The translations under genes were made by a program, and so were the position numbers. A model generated the notes under the pieces. The model had not been told where the DNA came from and ran no database searches. It saw nothing but the letters and a program-made list of their open reading frames with translations. From Ilumatobacteraceae bacterium (GTDB taxonomy: Bacteria > Actinomycetota > Acidimicrobiia > Acidimicrobiales > Iamiaceae), in assembly GCA_025463265.1 (NCBI GenBank), contig JAOBWH010000169.1, positions 48,532 through 112,531 on the forward strand: a stretch of 64,000 nt of DNA. The letters are read 5' to 3'. Positions 1 to 7,931 of this stretch are shown here, one piece after another. Positions within the stretch are counted from its first letter, which is position 1. The number at the start of each line of letters is the position of its first letter.

Positions 1-921
1 GACCCGGAGAAGGCCCGCCAGTTCGACGAGGCGGTGGAGGCGGCCCGGCCCATCGCCATCAAGAAGTCGTGGGGGACCGCCACCGACGAGGAGGAGGCCA
101 CCTACGCGTTCCTCGACGAGGTCGCGTTCAAGCCGGTCCGCCAGCTCCTCGGCCTCGACCACCTCGAGGTCGCGGTCACCGGCGCAGCGCCGATCCCGCC
201 CGACCTGCTCAGCTGGTTCCGCGCCATCGGCGTGCCGCTGTCGGAGGTGTACGGCATGTCGGAGAACACCGGCCTCATGACGTGGACGCCCGAGCGCATC
301 AAGCCCGGCACCGTCGGTCCGGCCTGTCCGGGCACCGAGGTCCGCATCGCCGAGGACGGCGAGGTCATCTGCCGGGGCCCCCACGTCTTCCAGGGCTACC
401 TGGACGATCCGGAGAAGACCGATGAGGCGCTGTCGGCCGACGGCTGGCTCCACACCGGCGACATCGGCGAGCTCGATGAGGACGGCTACCTCAAGATCGT
501 CGATCGGAAGAAGGAGCTGATCATCACCGCCGGCGGGAAGAACATCAGCCCCGCCAACCTCGAGGCTGCGCTGAAGATGATCCCGCTCGTCGGACAGGCC
601 GCCGCCATCGGCGACCAGCGCCCGTTCGTCTCGGCGCTCGTGGTGCTCGACCCCGACACCGCTCCGGCGTGGGCGGCGCAGCACGGCCTCGGCGACCTGT
701 CGCTCGCCGAGCTCGCCGACCACCCGGACGTCATCGCCGAGGTCGAGGCAGGCCTCGAGTCCGTGATGGCGAACTTCAACAACGCCGAGCGGGTGAAGAA
801 GGTGAAGGTGCTCGGCGAGGAGTGGCTGCCAGACTCGGAGCTGCTCACCCCCACCTCCAAGCTCAAGCGCCGGGGCGTGAACTCGTACTACTCAGCCGAG
901 ATCGAAGCGCTCTACCGCTGA
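1..921 (+). CDS. Long-chain acyl-CoA synthetase, 3' part (5' end outside window)
   Basis: C-terminal part of an AMP-forming fatty acyl-CoA ligase, which activates fatty acids with ATP and CoA at the cytoplasmic face. The reading frame is open from base 1, so the start lies upstream. Visible family motifs are YGMSENTG (the A5 region), the GWLHTGD segment and DRKKELIITAGGKNISP hinge, and TSKLKRR near the end, whose lysine is the expected adenylation lysine. The order and spacing match FadD15-type long-chain ligases. It probably feeds the beta-oxidation-type genes further along the window, although it is not in an operon with them. Exact chain-length preference cannot be read from the sequence. 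Confidence 0.9.
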   Translation, partial: DPEKARQFDEAVEAARPIAIKKSWGTATDEEEATYAFLDEVAFKPVRQLLGLDHLEVAVTGAAPIPPDLLSWFRAIGVPLSEVYGMSENTGLMTWTPERIKPGTVGPACPGTEVRIAEDGEVICRGPHVFQGYLDDPEKTDEALSADGWLHTGDIGELDEDGYLKIVDRKKELIITAGGKNISPANLEAALKMIPLVGQAAAIGDQRPFVSALVVLDPDTAPAWAAQHGLGDLSLAELADHPDVIAEVEAGLESVMANFNNAERVKKVKVLGEEWLPDSELLTPTSKLKRRGVNSYYSAEIEALYR

Positions 922-958
922 CGGACCGAGTGACGCACGGCGGATCGGACGGTTCCCC

Positions 959-2398
959 ATGAACATGCGACGACTGCTGGCCTTGGGCCTCGCAGGTGGC
1001 CTTGCGGTCACCGTGCTCGCCGGCTGCGACGCCCCGACGAGCTCGCTCACCCGCCCGACCGCGCCCGTCGTGCTCACCGGCTCGAAGCTCAACCGGTTCG
1101 GCGGGGTCGCTCCCGAGCGGGTCGTGGCGTTCCGGTGGCTGTCGGGGGCCTGGCAGCAGGTTCCGGTGCAGGTGGACCAGCGCCGGGTGGTCCTGTTCGG
1201 CTCCCAGCCGTCGAGCAACGCCACGCCGGGGGTGGCGGGCTCGGTCTACGGCAACGGCACCGGCGGTCCCACTGCGCTCCAGTACGCGGACCCCGACACC
1301 TGGGTCGGTGCTGACCCCAACCCGAAGGTCGACGCCGACGACGAGGTGGTGTTCATGGCATCGGACGCCGGCGGCGCCGCGCCCAGCGGCACGGCGAACC
1401 CGACCGGCGCGGTCACCGGGAGCGGCCTGCGCGTCGAGGTGGCGGACCCGCGGGCCTCGTCCGAGAAGGGGTGGATCTACCTGTTCCGCTCCGACGGCAG
1501 CCTCGACCCGGCGGCCGGCAAGGACTACGTCGACTACGACTTCACCCTCACCGCTGGCGACTACAAGACGACCTACAAGCGGGCAGAGGGCCCGAACCCG
1601 GAGACCTCGAAGGTCACGACGCCCTCGTACTCGATCACCTTCTCCGACCGCTGGAAGGAGATCAGCTGGCAGGTGCGGGCGCCCGGCGCGTCGCAGGTCG
1701 ACGTGCTCGACGGCCACAAGAACCAGTTCTCCACCGACACCTGCTCGCGGAGCAACGCCACCTTCGCCGCCGAGGAGGGCGCGTTCGTGGCCAACATCGA
1801 CGGCCCGGTCCGCGCCGTCCGGAGCTACGTCGGCGCCAACAGCGGGCCGCTCACCCAGCGGACGCACCTCATGTACCGCGACCGCGAGGACGTCATCACC
1901 AGCCTCCGCGTCCACCCCATCCCGGCGATCATGGACTTCGTCGACTTCAGCTCGGCGGCGAAGGGCATGACGTACCGCAGCTCCACCAAGCCCGGCGGCG
2001 TCACCATCGACGGCTCCTCGGACTCGATCAGCACCGCGCTGCCCACGTGGGAGGCGGTCGACGGGCCCCAGGGGCGGATCTACCTGCGCAACACGTTCAC
2101 CACCTCGCAGGGCGACCTCAAGTCCGGGACCACACAGTTCTACCGGGACCAGTCGCTGCCCCGGGAGACGCAGTGCTGGGGCGACGGGTCGTACTTCGGG
2201 GCCGCCGGTTCGTACGTGCAGACGGCCATCGGCAACACCGACCCGCGCTCCGCGCCTGCGGCCACGGTCACCGGCCGTCGGACCACGCAGTTCCTGGCCC
2301 CGGCCGCCGACCCGAGCCGGGTGGCGGCCTACGCCGCTGACTGGGCGAAGGACATCGACGCCCCGCTGACCTCGACGGTCGCCCCGTTCCCCAGCTGA
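959..2398 (+). CDS. Secreted lipoprotein of unknown function
   Basis: A 479-residue protein with a clear lipoprotein signal: Met-Asn-Met-Arg-Arg, a hydrophobic core, then lipobox LAGC with the lipidated cysteine near residue 23. The mature part is rich in Gly, Ser, Thr and Asp, and has no transmembrane segment or catalytic motif I recognise. It is presumably a beta-rich protein anchored to the outer face of the membrane. It follows the acyl-CoA ligase by 37 bases on the same strand and could be co-transcribed. The gene after it runs the other way and converges on it. Function unknown. Confidence 0.8.
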   Translation: MNMRRLLALGLAGGLAVTVLAGCDAPTSSLTRPTAPVVLTGSKLNRFGGVAPERVVAFRWLSGAWQQVPVQVDQRRVVLFGSQPSSNATPGVAGSVYGNGTGGPTALQYADPDTWVGADPNPKVDADDEVVFMASDAGGAAPSGTANPTGAVTGSGLRVEVADPRASSEKGWIYLFRSDGSLDPAAGKDYVDYDFTLTAGDYKTTYKRAEGPNPETSKVTTPSYSITFSDRWKEISWQVRAPGASQVDVLDGHKNQFSTDTCSRSNATFAAEEGAFVANIDGPVRAVRSYVGANSGPLTQRTHLMYRDREDVITSLRVHPIPAIMDFVDFSSAAKGMTYRSSTKPGGVTIDGSSDSISTALPTWEAVDGPQGRIYLRNTFTTSQGDLKSGTTQFYRDQSLPRETQCWGDGSYFGAAGSYVQTAIGNTDPRSAPAATVTGRRTTQFLAPAADPSRVAAYAADWAKDIDAPLTSTVAPFPS

Positions 2399-2448
2399 CC
2401 GCGACGAGGGTGCGAGGGGGCGCTTGACGCTCGGGCGTCGACCGGCGC

Positions 2449-3027
2449 TCAGGCGTCGACGGCGGTGGTGCCCCGGACGCCGGCGAGGAAGTGGTCGACG
2501 CAGTGGTCGGCGAACTCGGCGGTCAGCGGGGTGGAGTCGGTGAGGGCGGCCATGAGGATCGGACCGATGAGGAGGGTGGACACGCACTGGGCGTCGAAGC
2601 CCTCGGGCAGCCAGCCCTCGTGCACCCCGCACTCGAGCACGGGCGTGACCACGTCGTTCTGGTGCTGCTGGAGGTCTGCGTTGAGCTCCTCGATCTCGTG
2701 CATCTCGGACTTCAGGAGCAGCATCGCCGGGATCAGCCGCTTCCAGTAGGGGTCGCTGACGATGGCCACGAACTCGTGGGCCAGGACCCGCAGGCCCTCC
2801 TCGAAGGTGAGCGTCGGATCCGGCGACGGGAGGTTCGGGGCGATGTGGCCGAACACGGCGATGACCAGCGCGTCGCGGGTGGGCCAGTGGCGGTACAGCG
2901 TGGACTTGGCCACGCCAGAGCGGGCGACCACGCCGTCCATGGTGATGGCGCTCGGCCCGCCCTCGAGCAGCAGCTCGGTAGCGGCCTCCATGACGGCGGT
3001 GCGGGTTCGTTCGATGCGGGCGTCCAT
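2449..3027 (-). CDS. TetR family transcriptional repressor
   Basis: A 192-residue TetR-type regulator. The N-terminal helix-turn-helix (about residues 28-49, with GVAKSTLYRHW typical of the recognition helix) is followed by an all-helical ligand-binding domain without a recognisable ligand signature. I chose the ATG at 3027 because the protein then begins just ahead of the first DNA-binding helix. A GTG at 3063 would add twelve unconserved residues but has a GGAGG further upstream, so it is not excluded. The gene is divergent from an MFS exporter, and two palindromes lie in the shared intergenic region. The classic reading is a drug-responsive repressor of itself and the pump. Confidence 0.88.
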   Translation of the reverse strand: MDARIERTRTAVMEAATELLLEGGPSAITMDGVVARSGVAKSTLYRHWPTRDALVIAVFGHIAPNLPSPDPTLTFEEGLRVLAHEFVAIVSDPYWKRLIPAMLLLKSEMHEIEELNADLQQHQNDVVTPVLECGVHEGWLPEGFDAQCVSTLLIGPILMAALTDSTPLTAEFADHCVDHFLAGVRGTTAVDA

Positions 3028-3092
3028 GGCTGATCTCGATCGTACTGGTGACGGGTGTCTCACACCCAGGGGCTTGTCCTCCGAGAAACAGT

Positions 3093-3144
3093 ACGGTACC
3101 GTCTCGTACTACAGAGACGCTACCGTCTCGTACTGTAGCGAGAC
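3093..3144. promoter_or_regulatory. Tandem TetR operator-like palindromes in divergent promoter region
   Basis: The sequence TACCGTCTCGTACT occurs twice (3097-3110 and 3121-3134), 24 bases apart. Each copy begins an inverted repeat: GTCTC-N8-GAGAC at 3101-3118 and GTCTCG-N8-CGAGAC at 3125-3144. A perfect 10-base palindrome ACGGTACCGT sits at 3093-3102. Direct repetition of a dyad between divergent TetR and exporter genes is what a cooperative TetR operator looks like. That the neighbouring TetR binds it is inference. The second dyad ends 15 bases before the exporter start, so binding would block its transcription. Confidence 0.7.
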
Positions 3145-3159
3145 CACGAGGAGTTCCCG

Positions 3160-4818
3160 ATGTCGACCGAAGCCATCGCCCCCAACCGAGACGCCCCACC
3201 TGATCCGGCCGTGGCGGCGGAGGCCCGCCGCCGCACCTGGGTGCTCGTGGCCGTGTGCACCGGGCTCATCGCCGTCGTGGCGTCGGTCTCGGGGCTGAAC
3301 GTGGCCCAGGGCCAGCTGGCCGCCGACCTCGGTGCGACCCAGAGCCAGCTGCTCTGGGTCATCAACGGCTACACCATCGCCCTCGCCGCCCTGCTCCTCC
3401 CCATCGGCGCCATCGGCGACCGCTGGGGGCGCAAGCAGGTGCTGATGACCGGTCTGGTGGTCTTCGTCCTCGCCAACGTCGCGGCCGCCTTCTCCGGATC
3501 GGTGAACCAGCTGCTGGTCGCCCGCATCGTCGCTGGCGCCGCCGCCGCCATGATCATGCCGGTCACCCTGTCGGTCATCACCTCGACGTTCCCCGAAGAG
3601 GAGCGCGACCGGGCCATCGGCGTCTGGGCCGGCTTCGCCGGTGCCGGTGGCATCCTCGGGCTGCTGAGCTCCTCGATCGTGGTCGACAACTTCACCTGGC
3701 CCTGGGTCTTCCTGGCCCCCACGATCCTCGCCGCCGCTGCGTTCGCCCTGACCTTCAAGGTGGTGCCCGCCTCCCGCGAGGACCACGAGGGTCAGTTCGA
3801 CACCTTGGGCTCGTTCCTGTCGGCGTTCGCCGTCGGCGGCCTGGTGCTCGCCGTCCACGAAGGGCCCGAGGCGGGCTGGTCCGACCCGCTCACCGTCTTC
3901 GGCCTCACCGTCGGCATCCTCGGCGCCGCCTGGTTCGCCTGGTGGGAATCACGGGTCGAGACCCCGCTGCTCGACCTGCGGGTCTTCCGGAACCGCTCGC
4001 TCGCGTCGGCCTCCATCGTGTTGATGGTGCTGTTCGCCATGATGATGGGACTGTTCCTGGTGATCGTGCAGTTCCTCCAGGCCGTCCTCGGCTACTCGGC
4101 CATCAAGGCGTCGCTGAGCCTCATGCCGATGGCCGTCGTGATGATGCCGCTGTCCACCGTCGCCCCCCGCATCGCCTCCCGCATCGGCTACCGGGCGATG
4201 TTCACCGTGGGCATGGGCCTGTTCGCCACCGGCCTGGCCATGATGGCCTCCATGGCGTCGGTCTCCGGTGGCTACTGGTCGGTCCTCCCCGGCTTCTTGG
4301 TCCTCGGCGTCGGCATGGGCCTGGCCCAGACGCCCGCCACCACCGCCATCACCGCCTCCCTGCCGGTCGAGGAGCAGGGTGTGGCCTCCGCCCTCAACGA
4401 CACGGTGCGCGAGTTCGGCGGTGCCCTGGGCATCGCCCTCATCGGCAGCGTCCTGTCCGCCGGCTACCGGGCGGGCCTCGGCTCCTCGGCCGATGCCCTT
4501 CCGCCGCAGGCGGCCGAGGCCGTCAACTCCGGCATCGGCGGAGCATCAGTCGTGGCCTCGCAGGCGGGGGCCGCCGGGGAGCAGATCATGGCGGTCGCCC
4601 GGACGGCGTTCGTCGACGGCCTCAGCCAGGCGCTCTTCATCGCCGCCGGCATCTCGGTGCTGGCCGGGCTCGCCGCCTTCTTCTGGACCCCAGCCCAGCA
4701 CCACGCCGCGGACGGTTCGCTGGAGGAGATCGAAGAGCTCGAGATCCTCGAGCACTCGATCGAACTCGAACCCGAACCCGAAGGCACCTCGGACGTCGAG
4801 GTGGCCCTCGTCGACTGA
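3160..4818 (+). CDS. MFS drug exporter, DHA2 (EmrB/QacA) type
   Basis: A 552-residue major facilitator protein of the 14-transmembrane proton-antiporter class that expels hydrophobic or cationic compounds. Hydrophobic segments start near residue 25. Family signatures include WVINGYTIALAALLLPIGAI in the first helices and DRWGRKQV, the canonical MFS loop motif between helices 2 and 3. LPVEEQGVASALNDTVREFG is the conserved late-loop region of DHA2 proteins. The C-terminal 40 residues are a very acidic, Glu-rich cytoplasmic tail. It starts at ATG 3160 after an AGGAG-like site and is divergent from a TetR gene. Substrate cannot be predicted. Confidence 0.92.
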   Translation: MSTEAIAPNRDAPPDPAVAAEARRRTWVLVAVCTGLIAVVASVSGLNVAQGQLAADLGATQSQLLWVINGYTIALAALLLPIGAIGDRWGRKQVLMTGLVVFVLANVAAAFSGSVNQLLVARIVAGAAAAMIMPVTLSVITSTFPEEERDRAIGVWAGFAGAGGILGLLSSSIVVDNFTWPWVFLAPTILAAAAFALTFKVVPASREDHEGQFDTLGSFLSAFAVGGLVLAVHEGPEAGWSDPLTVFGLTVGILGAAWFAWWESRVETPLLDLRVFRNRSLASASIVLMVLFAMMMGLFLVIVQFLQAVLGYSAIKASLSLMPMAVVMMPLSTVAPRIASRIGYRAMFTVGMGLFATGLAMMASMASVSGGYWSVLPGFLVLGVGMGLAQTPATTAITASLPVEEQGVASALNDTVREFGGALGIALIGSVLSAGYRAGLGSSADALPPQAAEAVNSGIGGASVVASQAGAAGEQIMAVARTAFVDGLSQALFIAAGISVLAGLAAFFWTPAQHHAADGSLEEIEELEILEHSIELEPEPEGTSDVEVALVD

Positions 4819-4833
4819 CCCACTCCGCTGAAC

Positions 4834-4874
4834 CGGGTCACCTGCGCCGCGCCCGCTGCCGCTCAGGTGACCCG
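4834..4874 (+). terminator. Hairpin after the exporter gene, terminator-like
   Basis: An 11-base perfect inverted repeat, CGGGTCACCTG at 4834-4844 and CAGGTGACCCG at 4864-4874, with a 19-base loop. It lies between the exporter stop (4818) and the next start (4918). There is no T-run, which is common for GC-rich actinobacterial terminators. A related sequence (CTCAGGTGACCTGATCC) occurs downstream of the chelatase gene near 21.42 kb, so it may belong to a small family of intergenic palindromes. Confidence 0.5.
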
Positions 4875-4917
4875 ATCGGCGCGTCTCGGCCGGGATCGTT
4901 CCGGTACGTTGCGGCGC

Positions 4918-5925
4918 ATGCGTGCGGTCGTGCTGTCGGAGGATCGTCCCAAGCTCGAGCTCGTGGAGCTGCCGGACCCGGAACCGGGGGCCGGGGAGGC
5001 GCTGATCCGGGTGACCGGGTGCGGGATATGCGGGACCGACCTGCACGTCGCCACGGCGGTCGCGCCCGCAGGCACGACGTTCGGCCACGAGATCGCCGGC
5101 ACCGTCGAGGCCGTCGGTGCGGGCGTCGAGGCCGGTGCGTACCGGGTCGGGGACACCGTCGCGGTGCGCCCGTTCACCGGTTGCGGGCGGTGCGCCCACT
5201 GCGTCCGGGGCCGGGCCGATCACTGCGACGGATTCGCGCTGCTCGGGCTCGGCCGGCCGGGCGGGTTCGCCGAGCTGGTGGTGGCCCAGGCCGACGAGGT
5301 CTACCGGCTCCCCGCCGCGGTGACGGGCGCCGAGCAGGCGCTGGTGGAGCCCATGGCCGTCGCGCTGCGTGCCGTGCGCCGGGGCGGGCTCACGGCGGTC
5401 GACACCGTCGTGGTCCTGGGGGCCGGTCCTATCGGCCTGGCGATCATCGCCTGGGCCCGTCAGCTCGGCGTCGAGCACATCACCGCATCGGACCCGTCGG
5501 CGAGCAGGCGGGCGCTGGCCGCCCAGCTGGGCGCCACCCGAACGCTCGACCCGCTGGTCGACGAGCTCGACCTGCTCGAGGTGACGATGACAGGCGCCTC
5601 GGTGGTGTTCGAGTGCACCGGCCGGCCGGGGATGATCCGCCAGGCCATGGACATCGCCGCGGTCGACGGGCGGGTCGTAGTGGTCGGCGTGTGCATCGCC
5701 GACGACGCCACGTTCCCCTACACGGGGCTCAACAAGGAGCTCGACGTCCGGTACGCGCTCTACTACCAGCGCGACGACTTCACCGACACGATCGACGTGC
5801 TCAGCGCCCACGGCCTGCACCTCGAGGGGTTCGTGGAGGGCACGGTCTCGCTCGAGCACCTCCCGGACGCGTTCGCCGGGCTGCTGGCCGGCGCCGACGG
5901 CGGCAAGCTCGTCGTCGCCCCCTGA
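4918..5925 (+). CDS. Zinc-dependent medium-chain alcohol dehydrogenase
   Basis: A 335-residue GroES-like/Rossmann oxidoreductase. Catalytic zinc ligands are visible as C38 (in GICGTD), H57 and E58 (GHE). Four cysteines of a structural zinc lobe are in GCGRCAHCVRGRADHC. The NAD(P) fold begins at VVLGAGPIGLA. It oxidises an alcohol or polyol (threonine/sorbitol dehydrogenase-like) in the cytoplasm, but the substrate is not predictable. I used ATG 4918 because the conserved MRAVVL start falls there; an upstream in-frame ATG at 4867 would add 17 unconserved Arg-rich residues. It stands alone between a hairpin and the toxin-antitoxin pair. Confidence 0.88.
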   Translation: MRAVVLSEDRPKLELVELPDPEPGAGEALIRVTGCGICGTDLHVATAVAPAGTTFGHEIAGTVEAVGAGVEAGAYRVGDTVAVRPFTGCGRCAHCVRGRADHCDGFALLGLGRPGGFAELVVAQADEVYRLPAAVTGAEQALVEPMAVALRAVRRGGLTAVDTVVVLGAGPIGLAIIAWARQLGVEHITASDPSASRRALAAQLGATRTLDPLVDELDLLEVTMTGASVVFECTGRPGMIRQAMDIAAVDGRVVVVGVCIADDATFPYTGLNKELDVRYALYYQRDDFTDTIDVLSAHGLHLEGFVEGTVSLEHLPDAFAGLLAGADGGKLVVAP

Positions 5926-6050
5926 ACTGGGTCAGCCCGGTCGAGCCCGGAGCCCGACACCGCACCGGCGCACCCATCGGCGGGTGCCACTCATCCGGCG
6001 TTGAGCTCAACCCCGTTGCGCACCATGCTCGGTGCATGCAAACTGCAATC

Positions 6051-6350
6051 ATGCCCAACATCACCATCCGAGACGTGCCCGAGCCGGTGCACCGGAAGCT
6101 CATCGAGCGGGCGGAGCGCAGCGGCCAGAGCCTCCAGCAGTACCTCCTGGAGCAGCTCACCGAGATGACCGAGAAGCTCACCATGGATGAATGGCTCGAC
6201 CAGGCGGCGGCCCACCGAGCATCGATGCCACCCGTCGTGGGGGTCGACACGGTCGCACTGATCAAGGCAGGCCACGACGAACGCGATGCGAAGCTCGCCG
6301 ACCTGATGGGCGCCCGCTGGGAGGACGATGCGAACGACGCAGGTGTTTGA
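6051..6350 (+). CDS. FitA/VapB-like ribbon-helix-helix antitoxin
   Basis: A 99-residue protein opening with MPNITIRDVPEPVHRKL, a ribbon-helix-helix DNA-binding start typical of FitA-like antitoxins (a beta strand, then helices ending in GQSLQQYLLEQL). The C-terminal half is the likely toxin-neutralising tail. ATG 6051 is chosen over ATG 6036 because the RHH strand normally starts at the N-terminus. It overlaps the following PIN-domain gene by 23 bases, the usual arrangement in which antitoxin comes first and autorepresses the operon. Confidence 0.83.
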   Translation: MPNITIRDVPEPVHRKLIERAERSGQSLQQYLLEQLTEMTEKLTMDEWLDQAAAHRASMPPVVGVDTVALIKAGHDERDAKLADLMGARWEDDANDAGV

Positions 6351-6729
6351 CTCCTCCGCCCTGCTCCCGCTCCTCGTCAGGATGCCCGGTCAGCAGCACG
6401 CGGTCGAAGCCTCATACGGAACGGACATCGTCGTGCCGCACATCGCCGATGCCGAAGTGCTCCACGGCCTGCGCGGGTTGTGGCTCGGAGGCGTCATCGA
6501 CGAACCACGGCTCGTGGTCGCGGCGGGGGACCTGGAGGCCATGCCGATCCCCCGCTTCGGGATGGAAGGGCTCCACCAGCGGGTGCTCCAGCTCCGGCAG
6601 AACCTCACGGCCTACGACGCGACCTTCGTCGCGCTGGCCGAGGTGCTCGAGCTCGAGCTGGTCACCTACGACCGGGCGATGGCCACGGCGCCGGGTATCC
6701 GGTGCGATGTGATCCTGCTGGAGGGCTGA
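6328..6729 (+). CDS. PIN-domain ribonuclease toxin (VapC-like)
   Basis: A 133-residue PIN-domain protein, the toxin of a type II pair, expected to cleave RNA in a Mg-dependent way when freed from its antitoxin. The acidic active-site residues are visible: D8 (FDSSAL), E43 (DAEVLHGL), D97 (TAYDATFVALA) and D115 (TYDRAM). Length is normal for VapC. The start inside the antitoxin gene couples translation. With all four acidic residues present it should be catalytically competent. The RNA target is unknown. Confidence 0.87.
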   Translation: MRTTQVFDSSALLPLLVRMPGQQHAVEASYGTDIVVPHIADAEVLHGLRGLWLGGVIDEPRLVVAAGDLEAMPIPRFGMEGLHQRVLQLRQNLTAYDATFVALAEVLELELVTYDRAMATAPGIRCDVILLEG

Positions 6730-6730
6730 G

Positions 6731-7930
6731 TCAGTCCTGCTCGGCGCCGAGGATGGAGACGAAGCTGACCATCTCGCCGGGGTAGCCGCCGAGGTTGTGG
6801 GTGAGGGCCAGGTTCCGGTCGCCCGCGATCGACGAGATCGTCCGGTCCTCGGGGGCCTCGCGGCGCAGCTGGAGGTAGGCCTCGAACATCATCCGCAGGC
6901 CCGAGGCGCCGACCGGGTGGCCGAAGCTCTTGAGGCCGCCGTCGGGGTTGATCGGCAGCTCGCCGTCCAGGTCGAAGCGACCGGATTCGATGTCCTTCCA
7001 GGCCATGCCCCGCTCCGAGAACCCCAGGTCCTCCATGAGCACCAGCTCGGTGGGCGTGAAGCAGTCGTGGACCTCGGCCATGGCGATGCGGCTCACCGGA
7101 TCGTCGATGCCGGCCTGGGCGTAGGCGTCCTTGGCGCAGGCGTGGATCTCGGGGAACCAGGTGTAGTCGTAGCCCGGGTCGACCAGGCCGGAGCCGTTGC
7201 CGGCGATGAAGCTCAGCGCCTTCACGAAGATCGGCTTGTCGGTGTAGTCGTAGGCGTCCTCGGCCCGCACGACGATCGCCGAGGCCGAGCCGTCGGCCAC
7301 GCCGGCGCAGTCGAACACGGACAGGTCGCCCGCCACGTTGGGCATGGCGCAGATCTGGTCGACGCTCATCTCGCGGCGGAACTGGGCGCGCGGGTTGCGA
7401 GCGCCGTTGTAGTGGTTCTTGCTGGCGATGCGGGCCAGCGTGCGCTTCAGCTGCTCCATCGGCACGCCGTACTTCGCGGCGTAGGCCGGGGCGACCATGG
7501 AGAACGAGCCGGCGGCGGTGAGGGTGCGGGTGGTGCCGTCGTTCGGGATCGGGAAGGCGTTGAGCCCCTGGTACCCAGAGTCCTTGACCTTCTCGACGCC
7601 GACGGCCATGGCCACGTCGTAGGCACCGGAGGCGACCGCGTAGCAGGCCTGGCGGAGGGCCTCTGAGCCCGAGGCGCAGTAGTTCTCGACCCGGGTGACC
7701 GGCTTGTCCTGGAGCTGGAGCGCCCGGGAGAGGGTGATGCCGCTCATGCCGGACTGGGCGGTGCCGAGCCAGTAGGCGTCGACGTCGTCCTTGGTGATGC
7801 CGGCGGCGGCGAACGCCTCGTTGCTGGCCTCCAGCGCAAGGTCGTCGACGCCCTTGTCCCAGTGCTCGCGGAAGGGCGTGCAGCCCATCGCGACGATGGC
7901 GACGCGGTCCTTGATGCCGTGGCTGGCCAT
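6731..7930 (-). CDS. Thiolase family protein (SCP-x / lipid-transfer type acetyl-CoA acetyltransferase)
   Basis: A 399-residue thiolase-fold enzyme. The nucleophilic cysteine is C85 in ENYCASGSEAL. HDCF replaces the NEAF motif of degradative thiolases, and the C-terminal GHPVGASG motif carries a conserved active-site histidine. HDCF marks the SCP-x/lipid-transfer branch, which handles bulky or branched acyl-CoAs including steroid side chains. Here it follows an HMG-CoA-synthase-like/DUF35 fusion by a single base and is certainly co-transcribed with it. Thiolases of this branch often need a DUF35 partner, which the fusion could supply. Both genes lie downstream of the palindrome at 9395-9413. 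Confidence 0.9.
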   Translation of the reverse strand: MASHGIKDRVAIVAMGCTPFREHWDKGVDDLALEASNEAFAAAGITKDDVDAYWLGTAQSGMSGITLSRALQLQDKPVTRVENYCASGSEALRQACYAVASGAYDVAMAVGVEKVKDSGYQGLNAFPIPNDGTTRTLTAAGSFSMVAPAYAAKYGVPMEQLKRTLARIASKNHYNGARNPRAQFRREMSVDQICAMPNVAGDLSVFDCAGVADGSASAIVVRAEDAYDYTDKPIFVKALSFIAGNGSGLVDPGYDYTWFPEIHACAKDAYAQAGIDDPVSRIAMAEVHDCFTPTELVLMEDLGFSERGMAWKDIESGRFDLDGELPINPDGGLKSFGHPVGASGLRMMFEAYLQLRREAPEDRTISSIAGDRNLALTHNLGGYPGEMVSFVSILGAEQD

Positions 7931-7931
7931 G

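Noticed and set aside
863..3199. Very long open frame on the minus strand (778 codons)
   Set aside because: It is Arg/Gly/Ala-rich shadow coding opposite the lipoprotein and overlapping the real TetR gene; no domain appears.
3255..6350. A 1031-codon open frame running through the exporter and dehydrogenase into the antitoxin
   Set aside because: Only the last 99 codons (from 6051) look like protein; the rest is an out-of-frame reading of the exporter and dehydrogenase.
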